Positions 44,249-57,430 of a stretch of DNA of 64,000 bases are shown piece after piece (the first letter of the stretch is position 1; each line of letters begins with the position of its first letter). Origin of the DNA: Artocarpus heterophyllus (taxonomy: Eukaryota > Streptophyta > Magnoliopsida > Rosales > Moraceae). The notes beneath the pieces are model-generated. The model was not told where the DNA came from. It did no database searches and saw nothing but the letters and a program-made list of their open reading frames with translations. The stretch spans positions 18,354,424 through 18,418,423 of the forward strand of contig CM046354.1 of NCBI GenBank assembly GCA_025403435.1, given 5' to 3'. A program made the position numbers and the translations under genes.

Positions 44249-44633
44249 CATTACAAGAAAAACTACATTTAACGACATATTATTTACGACATATAGCTTT
44301 TGAATGTCGTTGAAAAGTACATACAACGACATCTTCAACAACGCTGTCATTAACGACATTTGAAACAATAATTAACAACATCTATATAGATGTCGTATTC
44401 AAGGTCTCCTTTTAACGACAATAGTTTACTGTCGTTAAATAATTTAACGACATTAAACTATTGTCGTTGAAAGGAGACCTTTAATACGGCATCTATATAG
44501 ATGTCATTAATTATTGTTTCAAATGTTATTAACGACATGTTTGTTGAAGATGTCGTTGTATGTACTTTTCAACGACATTTAAAAACTACATGTCGTGAAT
44601 AATATGTCGTTAAATGTAGTTTTTCTTATAATG
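44249..44633. mobile_element. CACTA-like foldback MITE
   Basis: The whole 385 bp is one inverted repeat centred near 44441. The ends read CATTACAAGAAAAACTACAT, close to the CACTACAAGAAAA end typical of plant CACTA transposons, with flanks ACA and ACG compatible with a 3 bp duplication. ACGACA or TGTCGT recurs at least a dozen times, like subterminal transposase-binding repeats. Such long hairpins are potential small-RNA sources. Confidence 0.75.
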
Positions 44634-44636
44634 ACG

Positions 44637-45077
44637 CGACATTCATATTTAATTACTATAAATCAATAGGCACATACATAGAGTATCTCCATCGTTCCCA
44701 GAAGCCACAACATAAAATAAATCTAGATTCCTGTAGTCTTTTTCTTCTAGCCCTTTTTTTTTTTTTGTCTTAATTTCAAAAATTCAACGGCTAAGGATGT
44801 TAAATACAGATAGAGACCAGCTACGAGATCACAACCAAGTAAGGAATTTGTACTATTAGACAACGAACTCAAAAGATCTATATCTAACTATGGTATTTGG
44901 TTACGGAGAATAGGTGATCACCGATTTTCTACGCCAGCTGCCAAATTACTTGGTAGATCAATTATAACTAAGACCCATTTCACAGAGCCTTTTATTTCTC
45001 CGTATAATAATAATAATAATAATAATAAGAAGAAGAAGAAGAAGGCTTATTCCCCAAGAAAAAAATAATAATAATAA
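44637..45077. repeat. Intergenic DNA with (ATA)n(AGA)n microsatellite
   Basis: No gene seen. (ATA)n at 45004-45028 grades into (AGA)n to 45043, then a second AAT run at 45064-45077 next to the foldback element. Confidence 0.7.
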
Positions 45078-45851
45078 GGGTTACTAAAACTAATAGCCCC
45101 TTAAACTTTAGGTCTCTCTTATTTTGCCCCTTAAATTTTAAAAATAACCATTTTGCCCTTGAACTTTCAAAATTTTTTATTTTGTCTCTTATTTTTTGAT
45201 TTTCTGATTAAATTACAGAATCAAGCCTACATGATTCGCATATGGATCATCTATAATGGCAAAAATAAGATTTTATTACTCTAATTTTTGTCTCAAGTTT
45301 ACACTCTCACTTGACACCTTTTTTTTTTTTTTTTTTTTTTTCTGAATTCTCATTTTGGAAGAGTTTACCTGTAAATTTGTTCTCATTTTTAGTGCGTAAC
45401 TTATTTAATAAATCGATATTATTTGCCGATATCTGAATTTGTGTACTAAAAAAGATGAGTTATCCATTAAAGATGAGGAGATATCGGTAAACAATATCAA
45501 GAAGAAATGTGCATACACACAATTCTTAAATGAGAGTAGATAAAAAAATGTTAAATAAGAGTACAAACATAAAACAAAACCTAAGAGTAATAAAATCTTT
45601 TTTTTTGTCCTTACAGATTACTCGTATGCGAATCATATGTGTTTATTTCTGTCTATTTGAACAGAAAAACTGAAAATAAGAGATAAAATAAGGATGTTTG
45701 AAAGTTCAAGGGCTAAAATAGTGATTTTTAAAATTTAGGAAGCCAAGTGAGGAGTTTTGAAAGTTTAGAGGGGTAAAATGGTGATTTTTAAAGTTTAGGT
45801 TGGCAAAATGAGAGAAATCCTAAAGTTTAGGGGTTGTTAGTATTAATAATC
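45078..45851. mobile_element. Foldback element, family F, larger copy
   Basis: Left arm: AATAGCCCCTTAAACTTTA, repeated blocks of TTTTGCCC and AACTTT. Right arm is the reverse complement in the same order (GTTTAGGGGTTG, AAAGTTTAG, GGCAAAATG). Internal ATTCGCATATGGATC and GTATGCGAATCATA are also inverted. A second copy lies at 59182-59633. It sits within AAT/ATA simple repeats on both sides. Confidence 0.7.
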
Positions 45852-46720
45852 TTAATAATAATAATAATAATTATTATTATTATTATTATTATATGATGAT
45901 GATGATGAAGAAGATGACATGTGAACACATAAGTTCCGGCTTTTTTTTTTTGGCTGAAGATATGGTCATGGATTGAATTTAGGATATTTCGTAGAACTAC
46001 CTAACTTTTTTTGTTTTTTGACAGAAGAATATAGGAGTTCACTCGGACAGTTGTATTATCAATTAATTAGCGGTATTTAATTCCAAATTATCATATTGTT
46101 TTATCTCTTAAAAATCATGTCTTGAATGTGGCCTCTTTACACACATGCACTCTTACAAAATTCACAATTAAGTCCATCATGTGTTGGTATTCGCATACTT
46201 GTCCTCTGCGAGACTGCGACATATCCGTTCCTTCCTAGTGAAAACTACTATTAAGCATGAAAAATACTAACAAAGCATGAAAAATAGGAAATGACATGAA
46301 CAAAAAAAAAAAAAAACACTAGATGACGAGTCCTTCAAGATGTGCTAGTTGTGACTTATCAAGTTTAGACCAAATGACATGAAAAATATTAACAAAGCAT
46401 GAAATGTGTGACTCTTCTAGAAAAATTAATCTTTTAATATTAAGAGACTTATTTTTGGTTACTTTCAAGTTTTCTAATGAATTCGCTCATCTACTTAGTC
46501 ATGCTAACGTGTTTGGCTGCCGGGTTATATATGTATATACTCCTTTTTTAATTTTTTTAATTTTTTTAATTTTTTATTTTTCCTTTTTTGTTGATTTTGT
46601 TTTTCAGCAACGAAAAAAGACCCAATGTTTTATCCCCCAAAATCCCAATTTATACTCTCCCTTATCTCCAAAATGAAAGGTCAGAAATTTCAAAAAGTGA
46701 ACCCGCACAAACAATTCGCT
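45852..46720. other. Upstream region of the zinc-finger gene
   Basis: (AAT)n and (GAT)n simple repeats to about 45916, then AT-rich DNA with no coding sequence. The last 200 bp contain the T-rich stretch at 46540-46580 and lead into the promoter. A 90-codon frame at 46404 is T-rich noise. Confidence 0.5.
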
Positions 46721-46726
46721 TTGACC
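46721..46726 (+). promoter_or_regulatory. W-box in zinc-finger gene promoter
   Basis: TTGACC, the WRKY-binding core, 22 bp upstream of the TATA box. WRKY control would fit the stress response of ZAT genes; a single hexamer is weak evidence. Confidence 0.45.
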
Positions 46727-46747
46727 AAAACTCACTCACGATGCCTC

Positions 46748-46755
46748 TATAAATA
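46748..46755 (+). promoter_or_regulatory. TATA box of zinc-finger gene
   Basis: TATAAATA, 165 bases before the start codon. It predicts a transcription start near 46780 and a 5' UTR of about 130 bases rich in CA and AAC. Confidence 0.7.
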
Positions 46756-46912
46756 TGAAGGCCTCCAACGCCCCAAAAACGTTCAAACCCCTTAAGCCTC
46801 CAAACAAAAATAAAAAAGATTAAAAAAAAATCACATCCACTTTCACACACGAGCTAAAACCCTCAAACACACACTTTTTCCCCTCAAAACCTAAATCATC
46901 ATCATCACCATC

Positions 46913-47479
46913 ATGAAGCGAAGTATAACAGAGAGAGATCAGATGGCGGAAAACCTAACCATGGCAAACTGCTTGATGTTCCTCTCTCGAGGAGATCATC
47001 ACCACCATCAGTTTGATTACTCATCATCATCCTTGTCGCCGCCGTCGTCTTCCCCGAGCCGAGTATTCGAGTGCAAGACCTGCAACCGGCAGTTCCCGTC
47101 GTTCCAAGCGCTCGGCGGGCACCGGGCGAGCCACAAGAAGCCGAGGGTGATGAACGGAGACGGCGGCAGCAGCTCCGACAGCCAGGGGGGCTCTCCCGCT
47201 AAGCCAAAGACGCACGAGTGCACCGTCTGCGGCCTCGAGTTCGCCATAGGACAGGCCCTTGGTGGCCACATGAGACGCCACCGAGCCGCCATGGCCGACA
47301 TTAATAACCAAGCTCATCATCACGTCATTCAACCTCTCAACATGAATCCTCCGGTTTTGAAGAAGACGAATAGTAGTAGGAGAGTTCTGTGTTTGGATCT
47401 GAATCTAACGCCTTTGGAGAACGACATCAAGATTCTTCAGCTTGGGAAGACGGTCCAATTGGTTGATTGTTTCTTATAA
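46913..47479 (+). CDS. ZAT11: ZAT11-like C2H2 zinc-finger transcriptional repressor
   Basis: A 188-residue intron-free plant C1-2i zinc-finger protein, acting in the nucleus as a DNA-binding repressor in stress signalling. Visible: N-terminal MKR and the MANCLMFLSR box (residues 17-26); a His run (29-32); Ser-rich linker; finger 1 with C54, C57, H70, H74 and QALGGH; finger 2 with C103, C106, H119, H123 and QALGGHMRRH; C-terminal EAR motif LDLNLTP (161-167) that recruits TOPLESS-type corepressors. The start at 46913 is favoured because Arabidopsis ZAT11 also begins MKR and the CLM box follows at the same distance. The tail LENDIKILQLGKT resembles ZAT11 and ZAT18 more than ZAT12. The coding region is GC-rich against its surroundings. 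Antisense frames here are shadows. No lesions seen. Confidence 0.93.
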   Translation: MKRSITERDQMAENLTMANCLMFLSRGDHHHHQFDYSSSSLSPPSSSPSRVFECKTCNRQFPSFQALGGHRASHKKPRVMNGDGGSSSDSQGGSPAKPKTHECTVCGLEFAIGQALGGHMRRHRAAMADINNQAHHHVIQPLNMNPPVLKKTNSSRRVLCLDLNLTPLENDIKILQLGKTVQLVDCFL

Positions 47480-47783
47480 TTACTTACATATAATATATGA
47501 TCATGTGCTCATATACGCATACATAGATCGATCATATTATATATGTAGTGTAATTTAGTATAAATCGTACGGTATAGTACGGATGATCATCGTCAGGAGA
47601 GTTTTTGCCTGATCTCTCTATTTTCCCCCCTTTATTGCATAGGCTGCGCGGATATCTATATGTTTAATTGTTTCGTTTCGTATGTCATTTTTGTTTCGTT
47701 TTGTTGGCCTTTTGGGGCTGTGTAGGTTTCGACCATATTATATATTTGTACATGATTTCTTCATTGATTTGCATATATATTAC

Positions 47784-47789
47784 AATAAA
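47784..47789 (+). terminator. Possible polyadenylation signal
   Basis: AATAAA about 305 bases after the stop codon, preceded by TA- and T-rich DNA. Plant signals are loose, so this is a candidate only. Confidence 0.35.
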
Positions 47790-47794
47790 GGTCA

Positions 47795-48081
47795 TGGTTT
47801 TATTATATATATGCTTTTATTAAAGAAGCGATCGATTGCAGAAGTTAATAATATTGGGATTCATAAAAGTTTGCAGAGACGATGGAATGATTAGTAAATT
47901 CAAACTCTAATGATCCGTAGGCCAGTACGTCTGGGAAGTCAGCTCAAGCAAAATAACAAAAAAAAAAACAAAAACAAAAACAAAAACAAAACCAAAAAGA
48001 TGAGTTATAAGTTTAGGATTAATTAGTTAAACTACTTCGTGCCCTTGTGTAATGGGAATCTAAAATATATTCAAAATGTTA

Positions 48082-48127
<46 letters not shown>

Positions 48128-49988
48128 CTTCCACACGCCATAAATAGGGTTTCAAATTCCTTGTAATTTATTCAAGTAAACCTAATATCGTAAAGGGAGA
48201 GAGAGAGAGTCCGTATGATTTTGGTAATTATGCACACTTAACGATTCTTCTCAGAAGAACAGCTGGCACGTTGGAAGCTTCTGAGTCTGTATAATATTCT
48301 AATAACGTGATCGGTGCTGGTTGTTAATTAGTACAAGCCTGTAAAACCATACCGTTGAACTTAAAAAATTATTTAATTAATTGCGTAACAAATATGTAAA
48401 TGTATTCTTTTTTTCCCCATTTAGGATTAATAGAAATATTCTTTACCATTCTATTTCCATTTAATGATGTCATAGCTAGCTTCCAGTAGGCCTTTTTTTC
48501 TTTTTGCAGCTAGCTAGCTTATAGTAGTAAATGACTAACTACTTCAACAATATTAAAATTGATTTTTCTTCTAGGTTATGCACTAGTTCTAGAAAAAAAG
48601 GGGAAAAAATTGAGAATTAAATATTTAATCTCCAAGTCATATATATATATATACACACACACACATATATCAGTGCCGTGCAAGTTCATACATTCAAATA
48701 GTTCTTAACAAAGGGGCTGCTATCTCTCCAAAGTCTTCTAAAGTCAGTACTAAGTTGTCCCCACACGGTTTTTAGGGACGTACCTTGTTAGAACTTGTCT
48801 TCACACATGTATATGAAAAAGAAAGGAAAAAAAAAATAGCCGTACCGACTCATGACGTAGAAATTAAACTGATGTTGTTGGGAGTACTTGGCACGCTCCA
48901 TGCCGTATAAGAAATTTCGCATTATAATTCTTCGTGTATTAATGGGGGCAACTAATATATCATGTTCTCTTATGTTCTGTTTTTTCCTTGGCATTTATGG
49001 ATGTTTGGAATTTATCAAAAGAGTGTGAATTGCTAAGGGCGGTGGAATTGCCCCACACTGCTTGAGTGTGACATATAAAATGGTACTATAGTCATGCTAA
49101 AGCCAAAGGGAAAGATTCAGCGAAACGTATATGTGTGTGTGTTTGTGTGTGTGTATATATATATATACATATGGGTTTTGAGCATACAAATGCATGGCAA
49201 TTTCCAAATAAGGAATAATTCCAAATATATTTGCATGTATGTGTATGTGTGTATATATTTTGTTCTGTCCACCAGGGCACCATGTTATATTGGCTTTCAT
49301 GTGAATCTCTTATAAGCTGTTTGGCTGGTTAAAACTGTTTGCACTGTAACATATAAGAATTTTATGCTGTAGTAATTTTTGTGAGAGCTTTACATTATTT
49401 ATAACTAAGATAATGGTTTAGACCACTTTTACCAAACACCTTCTTAATATTGTTTCTACAGCCGACCGACTTAATAATATGCGCATATGGATACAAAATT
49501 GGTATGTGAATTATATACATGGTCAAGTGGGATTTAGCTAAACTAATAAACTAATTAATGACTCAAAAAATTAAAGCAATGATAATAACAATAAAAAAAG
49601 AAAGAATTCCGAGAGAGAGGAAGGATTGTTGTGCAATTAAATGACTGTTGACTTTGCTTATAAGGATAATTATGCAGTTTTAGTTAGTTGTACATGATCA
49701 TGATGCCGATGCACCATCTCTGATATAACCTCTAATTGTCGCTGGGTCGTGATCCATCATTGACATTATGTATATGGTCACATAAAGCAAGAAAGCTAAG
49801 CTACTTGTTACTCTAAGCTGGATCAGCGTTAAGGGCCTACAATTTGACAATTATTAATACATAAATTGCATAATTAATGAACTAAAACATTGTAACTAAC
49901 CCTTTATTATGGGGGTAATTACATATTAGCTGTCTACCTCTAAATTTCATGAACTTTTTTCTCAATTTATCCATTTGTTTTTAAAAAC
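47795..49988. other. Intergenic DNA downstream of the zinc-finger gene
   Basis: No gene seen. (TA)n at 48091-48122, (TA)n(CA)n at 48639-48665 and (TG)n(TA)n at 49132-49168. Frames over the last one translate to Tyr/Ile/Thr/His repeats. Confidence 0.5.
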
Positions 49989-49990
49989 TA

Positions 49991-52084
49991 TGGGTCCATT
50001 TGGTATCATTTATTTTTTAAAACAAAAAAGTGAAACTTTTTTGAAAATACGTTTATTAACATAGTTTTTGTTTTTTTTTTTAATTGTTATCAAATTTTTA
50101 AAAATTATATAAACAAAAATTTCTTGTTTCTAAAAATTTTTTTAAAAGAAATTTTATGCTATGGTCAACCAAAAATTTACTAAGATCGTCAACTATTTGT
50201 GTTGTTCCAATAAGCCATGATCGCCGTCAGGGTCCTACCAACAAATTGAACTCACCGTGGAGGTTGGAACAACGAGTAGGATACACTGTTGGGGTCAAGC
50301 CGAACTTGCCAATGGGGTTCGACTGTCAGAGTGGACTCATCGTTAAGGTCATGCACCTCTCACAACTAGGATTGAGCTAGCGAACCAAAGTTGTCATCAG
50401 GGTCCTGCTAGCGAGCCAGACTTGTTTTCAAGGTTAGGACAACATGTCGGACACATTGCCGGAGTTAGGTCGGCGGTTTGAAATCATTGTCGGCATCTCA
50501 CTAGCAAACTAAAATCACCGAGCTAGAGAACCGGACTTGTCATTGGGGTCAGGCTGATGAGCCAGACATGCCATTACGGTTGGGTCGGCAGACCAACTCA
50601 TTGTCAAGTGTGGACCAATGGAGCAGACTCACCGTTAAGGTCAGGATAGCCAACTGGACACATCGTATCGGGGTTGGGTTCTAATATCAGAGTTTGAGTT
50701 CTGTATTGAGATTTAGGTTGGGTTTCAAGACCGAGATCAAGGTCGGCTTTTAGGACGGGGGCAAGGGTTGAGATTCAAATCCAAGACAAAGGTTGAAGTT
50801 TGGGACTGAGACTGGGATTATGTTTTGAGACCAGATGGGGTCGTGATTTGGGACCAAGGTCAGGGTCGAGGTTTGGATCCGAGACTTGGGTCAAGTTTTG
50901 AGGCTAGGTTTGAAATCGAGATCCAAGATCGAGACCACATTCAGGGTTGGGGTTCCAAGATCGTGGTTAGGGTCGGGATCGATATACGAGACTAGAGACA
51001 AGGTCAGGATCCAAGACTAGGGTCTGAGATCAGGGTCGTAGTTGGGTTCCAAGATAGGGGTCGATGTCGGGTGGGATCCAAGATAGGGGTTGGATCGGGG
51101 TCAAAGTCAAGTTTTGGGACTAAGTTTAGGATCGAGATCTAAGACCCAGACCAAGATTGGGGTCGGTTTTCAAAACTGAAGTTATGGTTGGGATTCGTGA
51201 CCGAGGTCAGAGTCGGGAGTCCCAAATCCGACCCTGACCTTAGCCCAAGTACCGAAACCTGACCCTAACCCCGACCTCAGTCCTGGATCCCAACCTTAGT
51301 CCTCGAAACTGACCTTGGTCTTGGATCTCGACCCCATCTCCAGCCCCGAATTCTAACCTTGGTTTTGGATCCCAACTTTTGCCTCAAATTCTGACCACTC
51401 TAGAATCCCAACCTCAGTCCTAGAACCTGACCCTGACTTCGGCCCCACTCTTAAAACCTGACCCCAGCCCTATACCCAGATTCTAACCTAGGTCTTGAAA
51501 CCTACCTCGATCCTAGATTACAGCCTCGACCTCAACCTCGACCCTGGTCTTAGAGCCCAAACCCGACCCTGATCTTCGAGCCCAACCCCGACCAATCTTG
51601 GATCCCGATCCAAATCTTGGTCTCAGAACACGATCACGACCCCAACCTTGACCCTGACCCGATCCCAAATCTCAACCTCGATCCCAGTCCTAGAACTCAA
51701 TTTCGACTCAGGTCCCACCCTGACCCTAGTCTCGAAAACTGACCCCAACCTCGGCCACGGAACCCAACTCAAACCTAAGTCCTAGAACTCGGCCTTGACC
51801 CTGGTCCTAAAAGAACTTGACCCCAACCCTGACTCTAACCCTAGAGAGCGGTCTGTCTTTGATGGTGAGTCTGATTCGCTGATCCAACCCCATCAACAAC
51901 CACAAGTTAATGATATTTTTTTGTTGTTTAGAAAAATATGTATCAAAATTATTGTTACCGAACACAATTTTGTTTTTTGTTTTGAATAAATGATACCAAA
52001 CATGTTTTTATTTTAAAAATAAAAAAGAAATACTTATGTTTTTTTTTTGTTTAAACAATTAAAAAAAGATACCAAACAGACCCA
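49991..52084. mobile_element. Large foldback element with strand-switching degenerate array
   Basis: Ends are TGGGTCCATTTGGTATCATT at 49991 and, inverted, TGGGTCTGTTTGGTATC ending at 52084; TA on each side could be the target duplication. Inside, about 50640-51215 is an irregular array around GGGTCGGGTT, GATCCAAGA and GAGACC; from 51216 to about 51840 it switches to the complementary pattern (CCCGACCCTGACC, GGATCCCAACC). The switch is at 51205-51235. No transposase. The 64- and 74-codon frames are array translations. Confidence 0.7.
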
Positions 52085-52086
52085 TA

Positions 52087-55000
52087 ATAATTTCTTTTAA
52101 ATGTTAAAACATGTTTCAATTTCACCCTTCACACTATTGGGTATAGAACACAAAGAACAAAATTCAAAAATAACCTTTACTACTTTTTAAAAGAAATATT
52201 TCAAGATTCAAAAGTATATGGGTCATAAATCTGCTTTCTTTAAAAAAATCATGTCTTATTCTTATATAATTTTGATGTTTTAAAACGGTTTGAAATATTT
52301 TCAAATATTATTGAAGTTTATTTTTATTTTTTTATTATTTTTTTTCCAAAGAAAACTATGAGACATGAAATGAGAAATATATTTCTCAAATTTTGAAAGG
52401 ATGTGTTTCTAGTTTATATATAAAGAATTCACAGGGCCGATCTTTGATAATGATACTCGCCTTATCAACTTGTCGTGTACGCTAATCTAAACTCGTCCAC
52501 GCCAATTTTATTTAAATACATAGACTGGATATGTATGTACATAACACAACATGTGTGTATTATATGTATAAGAATTATCAGTCGCCTTTTGGTAAACGAA
52601 TTTGAAGATACGTTTGTATCTTAGAAATATGCTACAAGCTTATTTTGGGAATATTTTATGTGGGACGTTGCTAATACAAACGGTTGTTATTTGGGTAAAG
52701 AGCTTCTAGAATGCTGATGCGACAGGATGTATATATATAAAAAAATCCTTTTCTCCCATAGGATTAAAACCAAAAATATTACATGTTATACTACATTTTT
52801 AAAAATTTTGTTTATTCATACCACACTTAAAATTTATGCTACATTATTACTCATATTGTATGTTTAAGTTTTGCCATAGTTAAACATGTATGATATTTAT
52901 AAAAACTAACTTTCAAAAGATAGCACTTGTTAAAATTCCTCGTTATAAAACTCCACTACTTGTAAAACAGTAGGCTCCAATCTAATATATAGTGTACTTT
53001 TTAGATTGAGACTTATTATTTCATGAGTAGTGAGGTTTTAACCCTATGAGTTGACTAGGAGTGCTCATATACATATTTATCTAAAGAATAATGTTTTGGA
53101 CATTAACGGTTTTATCTAATTTTAAATGCCAAATAATATGAAAATTATTCTTAAAAAAACTACTTAATTAGTAACTGATAATTTGAATTTTTTATGTATA
53201 TTTTATTTACCCAAATAGATTTTTAACAATGTATATTGTCGATTAGCATAAGTATAGAACACTCATGTCTTTATTTATTTATTTTTGTTTTATATATAAT
53301 ATGTGTGTGGGATATATAGTTTCAGCTCGGTCAAGGAACCATGGCTAAATTATATAATTTTTTTAAAAAAAAAATTTAGGAACTATCTCTCTTTTCGTTT
53401 TATTATTTTGCGCGCACACTAAAATTTAATACTTCTAATTTTCTTTTTGTTTTTGCCATTAATTATATCCGAGATATTATTTCAGCCTTTCTTATTGTAT
53501 CCATTATTTCAATTTTGAATCCCAAGTAAATATATATTTAGAGGAAGAAAAAGGAAGAAGAAGATATATATTTTATATGTATATATATATATATATATTA
53601 ATAAAAAAAGTGAAATAAAGAAGCAGATTGGTGACAGTATAAATTTGCCAAGCGTGATGAACTCATTACTCAAATGCGATCTCACTTGGGTTGATCTCTC
53701 ATGTTTTAACAGATATTGTTAATACAAAGAATTTAGAATAATTCGCCTTCATATAAAAGAGAGCTTTGTCTGTTGTATATGGCTTTGGGGAGTTTCACTG
53801 TTTGGAGATGAATGCGAAATACGGACTTAGGGCTTTTTTTCTAGTGAGAGTGACCTCCTATATTGATAACTCTAATTCACAAAATTCTTAAAAATTGAGA
53901 ATCATCTGAATTGATAAATATAAATATATATATATATATACATATATCTATATATCCTTATTAGAATTGTGCACTTCTGGACTGTTAGAATTTCATCAAA
54001 TTCTTTAAATTTGTATGTATTTTATTTATTATTAAATGGTTTTTACATAATATGAGAGTTCAAATATTGATGCAGTATTTTGTTTTTTTATCAATACGTG
54101 AAAATAGGCACTTTTCCTCATGAATAGGTGAAAATTAGAGACAAAACTAAAGTAGTCAGCTTTTTTTTTTTTTTTTGGTTGTATGAGACAAAAAGCTACA
54201 AAACATTTCACGTTGATCTTGACAGTATTAATTATCATTATACTGAAAAAGGGACGAATTATGCAATCAAACAAAGGGTATAACCTGTACTTTGTAACTC
54301 TAATTACCAAAAGTATTGATATGCAAGGAACTCGTGAACATCACTTCAAAAAAATAAAAAATAAAAAGGAACTCGAGAACATCTGAACAGGTAAGAAGTG
54401 ACGTTTAATTATGCAATGGACTACAAAGAAATTTTTCTTCTTCTTTTTTTCACAAACAAATTATAGAAAAAAAATGGAAAAGAATAAGTTGGCTAAGACT
54501 ACAAGCAATTAATGACGTATATACATTCTAAGAAAAAAATGATGATATATATATATATATTACGTATAACAGTTTGTATATAACAGTAGCCGCGTTAAAA
54601 GCCCCGTTTTCTTTCTCTTTTTCTTTTATTTTTTCAGCCGGCCAACTTGCAAATACATACATACATACATACATGTGATACAAATTTTGAGTCACACCCA
54701 CCGACAACTTCATAGCTGCAATAGGAAACACAATATTGACCACAAAAAAAAAAAAGGCTTATTTAAACTCAAATGATACACCTAAAGGAGAAATAATATG
54801 TACTCAGTTTCTATACAAATGCAAGTCACGCAAAGAGGTATAGTAAATGCCGAGCGGTAAGCACACACATGATTCTTTTACAAATGCTCTACGATCAATG
54901 AAATATCTTTGATGAACCAATATCGAGAATCTTATCTTTAATATCCACAAAGCCAGATGATAAAAAGAAAACGCTAAACAAATAAGATAAATTACTGGTA

Positions 55001-57187
55001 TAAACCCAAGCCGAAATTTACAAAAAAGGAAAAAAAAAAAAAGAAATATAATGACGAAAGCTTTCAAGCAGAGAGACGACTATCAATGCCTACGACTGTC
55101 AATGCCTGAAGCAACCAGAAGAGACTCATTTAGCATGTTAATTTTTCTGCCACCTAATATCTAGTGCTTCCTTTGATTTTTGTATATATATGTGCATACA
55201 TAAACATGTGTATATACATAAATATACATCAAGAAGACAACAACCCCAAATGATCCTCACAATAATGTTCTACAAACTTTAAAGTCCGTGTTTATTTGAA
55301 ATTCCATCCCAATAATTTGAAAATGTCATAGAAAGATCATGAACAATATTTAATAGAAATTTAAGGAAGTCCAAAGAATAGGTTAAAAAAGTCAGATGGA
55401 TTTATTATTGATTTGATCAAAATGGTCCTTGTTGGTGTGTCTAATGGGACCAGGGTGGTATGCCTCATGCACTACAAGTGGGGAACTTTGACTCCGGAGA
55501 GTACGATTGACTTACATTACCAAAATAATGTTGAGACCACAAAACCTTTAAACATCGCCCATTAATTGTGAAATTTGAGGCTTTTATTATTTCTCTATTT
55601 TCTCATTTTTTTTATTTATTATTGTTATCTTTTTTTGTTTCTTCTATGACGAAATAATGGAGATGTAATACCAATCAATCAAAATATATGTTTATACAAA
55701 ATTGAATGTGAAAAATACATACGTACCTGCAGACTATGAACTTTCACAATTCAAATTTATTTAGTTGGACTTGGCAATATCTAACCATTATGGAGTTTTA
55801 TAGAAATCAAGGGGCACTTAGTGACCTCTTTTTTCCTTTTTTTTTTTTTTTTGGCAACTAAAAGGAAGACCACTAGAATTAGAAAATCAAGGGTTTTAGG
55901 GACTTGATAATGATATCTAGCTACTAATTAAAGTTTCATTTATTTTATTGATGGCATATTTCCTATTCATGCATGGTACGAAATATTTGGATTAATTGCA
56001 TTTTACTAAAATAGTTACTGAGTTTGTTATTAAATCAAATTGTAAATTATTAATTTTCTTATAATAACCAAATGTCCAAAATTATTTTTCTCAAGAAAAT
56101 AAATTGAAGGTGGTTTTTGTAGAAGACAAAAGATTTACTCATCCAATTCTTAATGGGAGCTTTAGTAATTAATTAAGTTTGTGCCAAGATGTAAAAGAAA
56201 AGGAAAGAAGAGACAAAGCAACAACAATAGTCATGAGCTACGTATAAGCACTACCGGTTGTCAAGATAAGTGGGCGTTTATAATATCTCCTCTATATATA
56301 TATACACACAGTCCTTAAGCATGTTTATCTTTTATTAATGTGTAAAAAATTATTTTTGTCTCATTTTATATGTTATTCTATTATCAATTGTGAAGGCTTG
56401 GACTTTCAATAATGTATTTGGCTTACTCTAATTTTTGGTAGATAATGTATTTAGTTTAGTTTACGTGGCCTTTACGATACTTGCCTAGTACGTATGTGGT
56501 GAAGGTAAAACAAAAGGATTGACTTTTTAGAATGAGGAAAGGGACCTAGCTACCACACTTCGGTTAATTTAATTTTCTTGTTAGTAAATTAGGATTCACT
56601 TTGACTCAATTGGAAAATTGCCAAATGAACTTTTAATTGTAACAAGTTGTTTTTGAATTTAATAAAAATATTACAAAGTACTCCCAAATCTACAAATAGC
56701 AATAACATTTAGAAAAAAAAAAAAAAAAAAGCCCTCATCACATGAAATGACTTGTCTCGATTTGCCTTTTTAAATTTCGGTTTTTTCTTTCAAATAACCT
56801 CATTCACATGTATTAGGGTGTTTTTGTTAACAATCATGAAAGTTTAGGGGGCATATGTACCAAATTATACGCATAACTTTTTATCTCAGTAGCCGCGAGT
56901 GAGAAATTGAATTAAAACTTAAACAAGAAGTGGGAATTACAAGGTTAACATTTAATCAACAACGCTAGCTGCTGAAGAGGTTAGCTCATAATAGAGCAAG
57001 TAGCTAGGGGTGAAGATTGTCAACTTATAAAGTGCAAAAGTCAGTGCTTGAGTTAATAATGTTTCTTTAATCCGACGTCATGTTTGATCGATCAAAAATA
57101 AAATTATTGAGTCAATTAAGTCCCATCTAATCTGATTAAACTCCTTTTGTTGATTTATTCCAAGTAGTATAACCTGTTGTACAAAGT

Positions 57188-57219
<32 letters not shown>

Positions 57220-57396
57220 ATGCGTATGTCTCTACTTCTTCTTCTCAACTAGATGGCTCGGGAAGTCGTACTTTATGGCTGGTACATGTGTATACGTATA
57301 TTCAATATTGTTTGGTAGTTATACTTTCATTATACCAGATTTTGTTGGAATAAGAAATCACTTAGTGTGAATTGTGATTATATATAATGTATACTC

Positions 57397-57430
<34 letters not shown>

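Noticed and set aside
47017..47332. Antisense frames of 94 and 101 codons
   Set aside because: Shadows of the GC-rich zinc-finger gene on the plus strand.
54804..55067. 87-codon antisense frame with a hydrophobic N-terminus
   Set aside because: Hydrophobicity comes from an A-run read as poly-Phe; no supporting motif.
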